In this document: positions 26,815-33,467 of the stretch, one piece after another
Numbering within the stretch: position 1 is the stretch's first letter
How the letters are laid out: every line of letters starts with the position of its first letter
Position numbers and translations under genes: made by a program
The notes under the pieces: model-generated
Databases searched by the model: none
Told to the model about the DNA's origin: nothing
The model's input: the letters and a program-made list of their open reading frames with translations, nothing else
Assembly: GCA_903859415.1 (NCBI GenBank)
Contig: CAIOMN010000058.1
Location: forward strand, 62,001-126,000
Direction: 5' to 3'
Source of the DNA: an uncultured Methylococcaceae bacterium
GTDB taxonomy: Bacteria; Pseudomonadota; Gammaproteobacteria; Methylococcales; Methylomonadaceae
Length of the DNA stretch: 64,000 nt

Positions 26815-27450
26815 TGATTACCTAGCAGGGGGCTAAAGGGGTAATTGTAACGGATTATTTGTTAATGAAAACTTAATATCATGAGAGGCTGTTGCTATTT
26901 TCTAATCAAAGTTGGGTGCATTTATGTAAACTACACTATAATCCCATCGTTTTTTGTCAATTGCCAAGTCCATGGAATGGGCTGTTATCGCAACCGATTG
27001 CAAATTTGGTCTGATCTCTTCGGAACTTATGCCACCCGATTCGCATTTGTTTAGACAAACATGGCCAAAGAAATGATTTAATTACGAAAAGGTCTCAATA
27101 GTTTCTTCCTATTAACGGATTTGTGTTGCAATTGTGTCGGGCAAGCATAGTTACTCTTCGCCTTCGCTTCGCAATCGGGAGCCCGATATTCCGATGTTTG
27201 TTCAAAGAGTTCGCATTTTTGATGAGAGGAATGGCAATCGAGAGCGGTCAATTGCCATTCTGGAGCGGTAAAATCCCCTGATTTTTAGCACTCTACGCTA
27301 GGCCGGGTTAAAACTCGGTGGTAATCTATGAACCATTTATGTTAGTTAGGTAAGACAGCATTATTGTAAAATCTTTGTCATATATGGAAATAGAAATAGT
27401 TTGCAATGTTACAATATTGATTGTTACCCTGGTTTTATATATAAAGCGTT
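26815..27450. other. Gene-free stretch upstream of moaA
   Basis: About 630 bases without a convincing coding frame. It holds a 10-bp inverted repeat (GAATGGCAAT at 27229-27238 with ATTGCCATTC at 27251-27260) and a short TCGGGAGCCCGA hairpin near 27176-27187. Scattered palindromic scraps suggest a degraded repeat or insertion-sequence remnant. I saw no clear molybdenum-cofactor riboswitch. The last 100 bases are AT-rich and probably carry the moaA promoter. Confidence 0.4.
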
Positions 27451-28458
27451 ATGACCCCATTACCTAGCCCAACTGCACTAATCGATCGTTTTGGTAGAAA
27501 GGTTGATTATTTAAGAATCTCTATCACGGATCGGTGTGATTTTCGCTGCGTCTACTGTATGGCAGAAGATATGACCTTTTTGCCTCGCTCACAGATCTTG
27601 ACGCTCGAAGAAATAGAGACATTGGCTGAAGCGTTTGTAGAATTGGGTGTCAAAAAAATTCGCGTAACGGGTGGAGAACCTTTAGTTAGAAAAGGCGCTT
27701 TAAACCTGCTTACAAATATCGGTAGAATTGAAGGCTTAAAAGAGCTGGTTATAACCACTAATGGTTCACAGCTAGTCAATATGGCCTCGCAGTTGAAAGA
27801 CTCCGGTGTCAAACGGATTAACATTAGTTTGGATACCCTGGATGCTGATAAGTTTAAAGCGATTACGCGTACCGGTGATCTGCACCAAGTATTAAGCGGT
27901 ATTCAGGCTGTTAAAGCGGCTGGGTTTGAGCATACTAAAATCAATGCTGTGATCCTGAAAGATAGAAATCATCTGGAAGTTAATGATTTAGTGCAATATG
28001 CGGTTGATAACGAAATTGATATTAGCTTTATTGAAGAAATGCCGCTGGGGATTGTGGGCCAACATGACCGCTCAGAAGCTTATTATTCGAGTGCTTTAAT
28101 TCAGGCTGATTTATCACAAAAGTTTTCATTAGTCCCTTCAGTTGAAAAAACCGGAGGTCCCTCTAATTACTTTAAAGTCTCTGGAACGCAAACGCGTGTG
28201 GGTTTTATTTCTCCACACAGTGATAATTTTTGCAGTACCTGTAATCGAGTACGATTAACCGTGGAAGGGCGATTATTATTATGTTTGGGAAATGAGCATT
28301 CAGTTGATTTAAAAGAAGTGCTAAGAGCTTATCCAGATGATAAAGATAAGCTTAAACAGACTATTATTGACGCTATGCTGATTAAGCCAGAAAAACACGA
28401 ATTTAATATTCATGAACAACCCGTGATATTGCGTTATATGAATATGACGGGTGGGTGA
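27451..28458 (+). CDS. moaA: MoaA, GTP 3',8-cyclase (molybdenum cofactor biosynthesis)
   Basis: The protein (335 aa) is a radical-SAM enzyme making the first step of molybdopterin synthesis from GTP. The N-terminal 4Fe-4S motif is RCDFRCVYCMAED (CxxxCxxC) and the second cluster site is FCSTCNRVRLTVEG plus LLLCLG. The C-terminus ends MNMTGG: the double glycine is required in MoaA for activity. No moaC, moaD or moaE is next to it. A moaA near a nir cluster might be confused with nirJ, but the second-cluster spacing and the C-terminal GG identify MoaA. A short GGTGGGT...ACCCACC hairpin (28450-28473) covers the stop codon. Confidence 0.95.
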   Translation: MTPLPSPTALIDRFGRKVDYLRISITDRCDFRCVYCMAEDMTFLPRSQILTLEEIETLAEAFVELGVKKIRVTGGEPLVRKGALNLLTNIGRIEGLKELVITTNGSQLVNMASQLKDSGVKRINISLDTLDADKFKAITRTGDLHQVLSGIQAVKAAGFEHTKINAVILKDRNHLEVNDLVQYAVDNEIDISFIEEMPLGIVGQHDRSEAYYSSALIQADLSQKFSLVPSVEKTGGPSNYFKVSGTQTRVGFISPHSDNFCSTCNRVRLTVEGRLLLCLGNEHSVDLKEVLRAYPDDKDKLKQTIIDAMLIKPEKHEFNIHEQPVILRYMNMTGG

Positions 28459-28515
28459 TTATAGTTACCCACCACTTCCGGTTGTTCTTGTAACATAGGT
28501 TTTCTCCACTGACGT

Positions 28516-28537
28516 TATAAATACTGTTTCAAGATGG
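28516..28537. repeat. Direct repeat copy 1 flanking the vapBC cassette
   Basis: TATAAATACTGTTTCA followed by A and GATGG recurs at 29165-29186 with one mismatch over 22 bases. The distal copy is the end of the hsdS remnant (ILKQYL-stop on the minus strand). This copy encodes the same tail, so an hsdS end has been duplicated around the vapBC genes. Confidence 0.65.
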
Positions 28538-28544
28538 TTGGTAT

Positions 28545-28931
28545 TCACCACACAATGTTCACGGGGTAATCCACAAAAGCATGATCAATACTGATGATGC
28601 TCATACCCTCAATAATAGCCTGGGCAATTATAATGCGGTCAAACGGGTCTTTATGATGTGAGGGTAATTGCTCTAAATAATTAATATGCGATAAATCTAT
28701 CGGCAATAACTGGATGTTATTTTCCTGTGTATTTTTAATGACTAATTCAGCAATGGGCATGGCTAATGATAACTTGCCTAATTGATGTTTTATTTGCATT
28801 TCCCAAGCAGAAGCCATACTCAAATAAAACTCATGCTCGCCAGAACTGCACAGTTCTTTGACTGTCTGGGTGAGTCGTTCAGACTCATCGTTAAGCCAAA
28901 GAAAAGCATGGGTATCGAATAAATATTTCAT
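28545..28931 (-). CDS. vapC: PIN-domain toxin, VapC family
   Basis: The toxin is 128 residues from the preferred start (MKYLFDTHAFLWL). The acidic residues of the PIN nuclease are visible: FDTHAFLW (first Asp), SAWEMQIKHQLG (Glu), KDPFDRIIIAQAI (Asp, typical HKDPFDR of this subgroup) and SIDHAFVDY. Such toxins cleave RNA, often tRNA, when freed from VapB. The ORF track starts at 28949, but an ATG at 28931 overlaps the antitoxin stop in the classic ATGA arrangement, so I choose it. It is translationally coupled to the antitoxin gene. The cassette is bracketed by 22-base direct repeats. Confidence 0.93.
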   Translation of the reverse strand: MKYLFDTHAFLWLNDESERLTQTVKELCSSGEHEFYLSMASAWEMQIKHQLGKLSLAMPIAELVIKNTQENNIQLLPIDLSHINYLEQLPSHHKDPFDRIIIAQAIIEGMSIISIDHAFVDYPVNIVW

Positions 28932-29155
28932 AACTGCCCTGATGACCAAAAACTGTCGGGCAAGGGTTCATTAAAATCATCGCTTAACTGTATTTTTCCT
29001 TTGAACAAGCCCAGTGTCAGCGGCTTTAACGGCTGTACAATCTCTTCTTCATACATCACAATTACTTTGGCTTTATGGGCATGAATAGATTTAGGCAATT
29101 GCAAATGAATTTGCTGGTTGTGGTCAATTTCTGCGGCTAATTCGATGGCTTGCAT
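28928..29155 (-). CDS. vapB: VapB-type antitoxin (DUF2281-like)
   Basis: The antitoxin (75 aa) begins with an AbrB/MazE-like beta segment (ELAAEIDHNQQIHLQLPKSI) and ends in the toxin-binding tail (GLFKGKIQLSDDFNEPLPDSFW). The GKIxxxDDFxEPLPD pattern is typical of antitoxins paired with this PIN subgroup. Its stop overlaps the VapC start (ATGA). Antitoxins of this kind usually repress their own promoter. Confidence 0.88.
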   Translation of the reverse strand: MQAIELAAEIDHNQQIHLQLPKSIHAHKAKVIVMYEEEIVQPLKPLTLGLFKGKIQLSDDFNEPLPDSFWSSGQL

Positions 29156-29163
29156 GGTTTTTC

Positions 29164-29610
29164 CTATAAATACTGTTTCAGGATGGCTTGTTTTTTACTG
29201 GCTGCTGCGTCAATGATATGTTGGGCGTTGGCTATGATGGTTTCTATTTGTTCTATTTCTGAGACTATCGACAATTGAATATCAATAGGTGGAACAGCAA
29301 TTTTAATACTATCGAAAGTTTTTGTAGTAATTGAACCAAATGTACTGCCATAGGCATTATCTTTAAATTGAGCGACTTCACGTTTTAAAACATAGTACAA
29401 GTAGCCATTGTCTACTTCTGCCAATCCGCGTAATCCATAACATGACTGATTGAAAGTCATTGGAATAGCTAATTGTGCAACTACGCCCACGGTTCCACGA
29501 GCTGAAATAATTAAATCATCTACTTGCAAATACTTGGTGCTACTATTATTCAAACCTAATTCAGAAATTGTTTTTGTCTGGTATGACTTTATAAGAACTC
29601 CATAATACAT
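29164..29610 (-). pseudogene. Type I restriction specificity subunit HsdS, C-terminal remnant
   Basis: At 148 residues this is about a third of an HsdS protein. It holds one target recognition domain end (LQVDDLIISARGTVGVVA, FNQSCYGLRG) and a coiled-coil spacer (VPPIDIQLSIVSEIEQIETIIANAQHIIDAAASKKQAILKQYL), which is the usual C-terminal conserved region of HsdS. The N-terminal recognition domain, HsdM and HsdR are all absent. It is therefore a relic of a lost type I system, now next to vapBC. A 29610 ATG exists but there is no ribosome-binding site of note. Confidence 0.8.
29165..29186. repeat. Direct repeat copy 2 flanking the vapBC cassette
   Basis: The partner of 28516-28537, identical over 21 of 22 bases. 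It overlaps the last codons and stop of the hsdS remnant. Confidence 0.65.
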
Positions 29611-29673
29611 TGTTTTATAGGCGTTATTAAATCTTTTATTATCAGTCAGTTATTGCTTGAGCTAATTTAATCT

Positions 29674-29698
29674 ACTCAACTCAACTCAACTCAACTTA
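29674..29698. repeat. Pentanucleotide tandem repeat (ACTCA)4 + ACTTA
   Basis: Four ACTCA units and one variant follow each other, and the variant contains the nirH stop codon (29696-29698, complementary strand). A change in copy number would affect only the 3' non-coding side. Confidence 0.75.
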
Positions 29699-30178
29699 AC
29701 CACCACTCCTAAACCCAGTCTTCTTAAGAATCTCAGTGCTATACAGCACCTCATGTCCTTGATTATATGCCCCTAACAACTCACTCATCACCTTAATTTG
29801 TTGATCAACGGCTGCTTGGCTTTTGCCATGTACCATGGCAAATAGATTATAAGGCCATTCGGGTAAATGTCGGGGGCGGTGATAACAATGGCTAACAAAA
29901 TCCAGTTGTCCAACCTTCTCACCCAGTTCATCAATCACCTCATCAGGGATATTCCACACAGTCATCCCATTAAAACGATAACCGAGTTTATAATGATTGG
30001 GTACGACACCGATGCGGCGAATAACGCCTTGTTCTTGCATATTGATCATACGGCTCATTACGTCTTCCGCACTGAGTCCCAATTGTTCTGCAATAGTCTG
30101 ATAAGGGCGCGGTGTTAAAGGCAAGCCCGATTGCGTAGCACGCATAATCGCTAAATCAGTTTCATCCAGGCTAAACAT
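29696..30178 (-). CDS. nirH: NirH, siroheme decarboxylase subunit (heme d1 biosynthesis)
   Basis: The protein (160 aa) belongs to the Lrp/AsnC-like NirDLGH family, which removes acetate side chains from siroheme to give didecarboxysiroheme. It has the N-terminal helix-turn-helix-like part (RPYQTIAEQLGLSAEDVMSR) and the conserved RIGVVPNHYKLGYRFNG and WPYNLFAMVHGKS segments. The latter distinguish NirH/NirL from NirD/NirG. It starts at ATG 30178, overlapping the nirG stop by one base. It is the last gene of the nir operon. A pentanucleotide repeat follows its stop. Confidence 0.9.
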   Translation of the reverse strand: MFSLDETDLAIMRATQSGLPLTPRPYQTIAEQLGLSAEDVMSRMINMQEQGVIRRIGVVPNHYKLGYRFNGMTVWNIPDEVIDELGEKVGQLDFVSHCYHRPRHLPEWPYNLFAMVHGKSQAAVDQQIKVMSELLGAYNQGHEVLYSTEILKKTGFRSGG

Positions 30179-30621
30179 TAAGCCTCCAATTTTAAGCCGA
30201 CAAAATATTCATTCAGCTTGGGCATGTTATAAACCCTTAAACCGGTTTGCTGTTCAATTACGGTAATCGTATTCTGTTGTTGTGCTAGGGATTCAGTCGC
30301 CAGCACAAACCACATATTTAATTCATGGCTGCGGGCATAGTTATGGGCGACTTCAGGAAAGGCATTAATTATTGCGGTCACTTCAGCAAAGCGTTCGGGG
30401 GGCACTTTAACGGCGGCTAAAGTCAACGCACCGCCCATGCGTTCAGCATGATACAAAGGCCCAAAGCGCGTCAGGGTGCCATTCGCTAATAACGCTTGCA
30501 GGCGCTCAATTAAGTTCGCTTCAGTTAAGCCTAAGCGTTCCGCAACCACTTGATAAGGCGCTTCGCAAATAGGGAAATCACTTTGTAATTGATTAATAAT
30601 TAAACGATCAATAGCATCCAT
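30178..30621 (-). CDS. nirG: NirG, siroheme decarboxylase subunit
   Basis: The protein (147 aa) has the family's winged-helix start (SDFPICEAPYQVVAERLGL) followed by LTRFGPLYHAERMGG and EVAHNYARSHELNMWFVLATES. The last block, with NMWFVL and no WPYNL segment, marks the NirD/NirG type. It overlaps nirL by 14 bases and nirH by one, so translation is coupled. In the known pathway NirG acts with NirD, NirL and NirH in one decarboxylase complex. The D/G naming rests on gene order. Confidence 0.88.
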   Translation of the reverse strand: MDAIDRLIINQLQSDFPICEAPYQVVAERLGLTEANLIERLQALLANGTLTRFGPLYHAERMGGALTLAAVKVPPERFAEVTAIINAFPEVAHNYARSHELNMWFVLATESLAQQQNTITVIEQQTGLRVYNMPKLNEYFVGLKLEA

Positions 30622-31114
30622 GAGCTAAAATCGGCTTATCAATCGGTTGATACAGTGCGCCACGTTGCTTAAAACAGCGCAGACTAAATAACACCGTAGA
30701 CTCTAAATGCTCAATCCCGCAATCCGCATTCAGTTGTTCTAACTGGGCTAACACCGTCTGCCGATCTTTACCGTGAATCATGCAATACAGGTTATAAGGC
30801 CATTCCGGTTGTTTAGGGCGTTGATAACAGAGCGTCACAAAACTAAATTGGCTAATGCGTTGCCCCAAGGCTTTAATTAACTGCTCCGGCACATTCCAGA
30901 CAATCATGGCATTGGCGCGATACCCTAAACGATGATGTTTAACAATCACCCCTAAGCGTTTAATCAGGCCTTGTTGCTTTAAACGGTTAAGGCGTTCAAG
31001 CACTTCCTGTTCGGACATATTGAGTTCAGTACCTACGGCTTCATAAGGTCTAGGGCAGAGGGGTAAACCTAATTGCACATGCGCCAGTAATTCATAATCA
31101 CGGGCATCAAACAT
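30608..31114 (-). CDS. nirL: NirL, siroheme decarboxylase subunit
   Basis: The protein (168 aa) has LGLPLCPRPYEAVGTEL, RLGVIVKHHRLGYRANAMIVWNV and EWPYNLYCMIHGKDR, the NirL/NirH type pattern. The C-terminus (FKQRGALYQPI) is slightly extended. It overlaps nirD by 8 bases and nirG by 14. Four separate subunits rather than fused NirDL/NirGH are kept here, as in Pseudomonas. Confidence 0.88.
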   Translation of the reverse strand: MFDARDYELLAHVQLGLPLCPRPYEAVGTELNMSEQEVLERLNRLKQQGLIKRLGVIVKHHRLGYRANAMIVWNVPEQLIKALGQRISQFSFVTLCYQRPKQPEWPYNLYCMIHGKDRQTVLAQLEQLNADCGIEHLESTVLFSLRCFKQRGALYQPIDKPILAHGCY

Positions 31115-31625
31115 GCGGTAGATCCAAATTAAACCCTAAGTCTATAAAAAACTCATCGACCAAAGGCAATGATAAGGTTTGATAACCGGTTTCTTCATCA
31201 ATACTATCCAGTACCTGTTGTAAATGCACGGCATCGGACGCAATCAGCACAAACCACAGATTAAAGCGATGCTCGCGCTCATAATTATGATTCACTTCGG
31301 GACGGGCACTAATTTGATCAGCGACACGTTGCAACTGTTCAGGCGGAATCGCCATCGCCACTAAAGTACTCACACCCAATTGATTGGGGGGGATAATCGG
31401 CCCGACCCGGCTGATATAATCATGCTCACTTAAGTCACTGAGTGCCGATAACACCGCCTCTTCACTGACTCCTAAATGTTCAGCAATCTCTAAATAGGGG
31501 CGGGGTGATAACGGGAAATCTCGTTGAAAGTCATTCAGCAGACGGGTGTGTAACGGGGTTATCTGTAGCGCGTTGCTTAAGGGTTGTTCATAAGTCAACG
31601 GGTGCGAAGGTAACGGGTTTAACAT
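31107..31625 (-). CDS. nirD: NirD, siroheme decarboxylase subunit
   Basis: The protein (172 aa) has RDFPLSPRPYLEIAEHLGV, ISRVGPIIPPNQLGVST and EVNHNYEREHRFNLWFVLIA, the NirD/NirG pattern. An extra N-terminal stretch of about 25 residues precedes the conserved part, so a later start is possible. It is 3 bases from the nirF stop. With NirL, NirG and NirH it decarboxylates siroheme. Confidence 0.88.
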   Translation of the reverse strand: MLNPLPSHPLTYEQPLSNALQITPLHTRLLNDFQRDFPLSPRPYLEIAEHLGVSEEAVLSALSDLSEHDYISRVGPIIPPNQLGVSTLVAMAIPPEQLQRVADQISARPEVNHNYEREHRFNLWFVLIASDAVHLQQVLDSIDEETGYQTLSLPLVDEFFIDLGFNLDLPHV

Positions 31626-31628
31626 CCC

Positions 31629-32801
31629 TTAGAAACCTATTTTATTCGCTCGCGAAGTAAAGAACACGCCATTCGGTTTTTGTGCAGGCAAGTGCGCAAT
31701 TTCTTTTAAGGTATGGGTGTCGTATACCAAGACTTGATCATCATCTCTTACCGCGACCCAAACATTTTCACCGCGTGGGGTAAATTCCATGTGTAAGACG
31801 GCATGGCCGGGGGTTAAGGTCGATTGCAAGTTTAGAGTCTTAACATCAATCACTTGCAGTTTGTTATTCTCTGGAGTGGCGAAGTTAACCCAGACTTGAC
31901 GACCATCCGGTCTGGCCATCACAAATACTGGTTGTCCCGCTACAGGAATGGCTTTAACCAGTTTCCAGCTTTGTTTATCAATGACTAAGACTTCATTTTT
32001 ACCAATCGCAGGCACAAAGATGTAATCATCTGCCACCGCCCAACCTTCAAGGTGAGGCATTTTGTAAACGGGTAATTGCTCATCGGGTTTAACGTAATCA
32101 GGAAGAATACGTTTAATGCCTTTTTCAGGTTCCCATAAGTCTAATAAGCTCAGGCCACTTTCACCAAATAGACCGGCAATGTAAAACCGGCCATCTGAAG
32201 TAATTAAGCCATCATAAGGGAACTTGCCAACATTCTTAAACTTTTCAATCTTGGGCTTTTTAGGGGTCGACATATCGACCGTCCAAATTTCACCGGCATC
32301 AAATAAACTAAACACAAAGCGTTGATCCGGTGCATCGACTAAACCGACTACTTTTGATAGCTTACCATCAGCATATTCAGCCGGAATATCCGCAACCAGT
32401 TCTAAAGTGTCTGCAGAGAATATTTTTACACCACCAGGAGTGTAGTTGGATACAGCAATTAAAGTACCATCTTGCGAGATAGCGCCACCGATACTATTAC
32501 CCGCTTGCACGATGCGTTTATCGAGTTTGTCTTGCAATAAATCGATTTTACTTAAGCCTCCATCGCGGCCAAAGATATAGGCAAAACGTTGATCACGTGA
32601 GAACACGACGGAAGCATGGGACAAATCACCGAGTTTATCAATTCTGGCCAGTTGTTTATGTTCAGTGGTATCAATGATCAGGGCAGAGCCGGCTTCTCGC
32701 TCAATGATAAGGCCTAAATCACCGGTAGCACGCAGTTCAGCCTGCACATTAAAGGCCATTAACAGCCCTATCAATAGAGGCAGTGGTTTTTTTATACTCA
32801 T
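31629..32801 (-). CDS. nirF: NirF, heme d1 biosynthesis protein
   Basis: The protein (390 aa) is an eight-bladed propeller related to the cd1 d1 domain but without the cytochrome c domain. The signal segment (LLIGLLMAFNVQA) sends it to the periplasm. LIIEREAGSALIID, IFGRDGGLSKIDLL, GLFGESGLSLLDLWEPE and VYKMPHLEGWAV are characteristic NirF blocks. NirF binds a d1 precursor and acts in the later steps of the pathway. It sits directly after the two small cytochromes and before nirD. Confidence 0.92.
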   Translation of the reverse strand: MSIKKPLPLLIGLLMAFNVQAELRATGDLGLIIEREAGSALIIDTTEHKQLARIDKLGDLSHASVVFSRDQRFAYIFGRDGGLSKIDLLQDKLDKRIVQAGNSIGGAISQDGTLIAVSNYTPGGVKIFSADTLELVADIPAEYADGKLSKVVGLVDAPDQRFVFSLFDAGEIWTVDMSTPKKPKIEKFKNVGKFPYDGLITSDGRFYIAGLFGESGLSLLDLWEPEKGIKRILPDYVKPDEQLPVYKMPHLEGWAVADDYIFVPAIGKNEVLVIDKQSWKLVKAIPVAGQPVFVMARPDGRQVWVNFATPENNKLQVIDVKTLNLQSTLTPGHAVLHMEFTPRGENVWVAVRDDDQVLVYDTHTLKEIAHLPAQKPNGVFFTSRANKIGF

Positions 32802-32822
32802 GATTCGTTTAGCGTAAAGAGT

Positions 32823-33128
32823 TTATTGGGGGACTTTGCGTAATTGCCGGACTAACCAGAGTGCATCATCCGCATTCATAAAAGCTTTCCAAGGCGGCAT
32901 GGCGGTGCCTTTTCGGCCTTGTAAAATGGTATTAATTAAAAACTCGTCGGGTTTGCCTTGTAGGTTGTCGGGCAATAAAGCCGGGCCCATACCGCCTTTT
33001 AAAGTTAAACCATGACAGGCGCCGCAGTCATTTTTAAGTAAATGCCGCAGTTCATCCTGCCGAACCGAGGTAGGTTCGGCGGCTAAGCAATTAAGACTGA
33101 CGCACAGGAGTAGCAGAATTTTTTTCAT
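32823..33128 (-). CDS. nirC: NirC-like monohaem cytochrome c55X
   Basis: This is a 101-residue periplasmic cytochrome: signal peptide (KKILLLLCVSLNCLAA), haem motif CGACH followed by GLTLKGGMGPALLPD, and the distal Met in GTAMPPWKAF. The GLTLKGGxGP block and position before nirF match NirC (cytochrome c55X), which is thought to supply electrons during d1 maturation or to the reductase. Confidence 0.85.
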   Translation of the reverse strand: MKKILLLLCVSLNCLAAEPTSVRQDELRHLLKNDCGACHGLTLKGGMGPALLPDNLQGKPDEFLINTILQGRKGTAMPPWKAFMNADDALWLVRQLRKVPQ

Positions 33129-33152
33129 AGTGATAAGGTTTAGTGTAAGCCG

Positions 33153-33467
33153 TTATTTTATTTTTAGGTTCGCATAATAGGCAGCAATATTACTAATATC
33201 ATTGTCGGTTAACGAGCCTGCCAGTGCATTCATCACGTCATTTTTACGGGTTTTATCCCGATACTGACCTAAGGCGGATTTAAGGTAGTTGACATCACGG
33301 CCTGCTAAAGACGGAAAAGGCGCATCCGCAGATGGTTTAATTATGCCGTGACAATGTGAACACACCGCCATGGCTTTTTCTTGGCCTGCATAAATCACAG
33401 CGGCATTAACAGGATTAAAACTCAGTAAGCCTAATGTTAAAGCACTCAGAAGGACTAAGCGTTTCAT
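33153..33467 (-). CDS. Class I cytochrome c
   Basis: This 104-residue protein has a signal peptide (LVLLSALTLGLLSFNPVNA), haem motif CSHCH, the SLAGRDVNYLKSALGQYRDKTRKND segment typical of half a cytochrome c4, and an axial Met in DVMNALAGSLTDND. It lies between the cd1-like gene (1-base contact at 33467) and nirC. It is a likely electron donor to the cd1 protein, playing the role of NirM/c551. Its precise class is uncertain. Confidence 0.88.
   Translation of the reverse strand: MKRLVLLSALTLGLLSFNPVNAAVIYAGQEKAMAVCSHCHGIIKPSADAPFPSLAGRDVNYLKSALGQYRDKTRKNDVMNALAGSLTDNDISNIAAYYANLKIK

Noticed and set aside
26940-27300. Insertion sequence upstream of moaA
   Set aside because: Short inverted repeats are present but there is no transposase fragment or target duplication I could identify.
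27300-27450. Molybdenum-cofactor riboswitch ahead of moaA
   Set aside because: The region is AT-rich and I could not find the expected conserved stems.
27451-28458. Reading this radical-SAM gene as nirJ of the heme d1 pathway
   Set aside because: The C-terminal second cluster spacing and the terminal GG are MoaA features, and it faces away from the nir operon.
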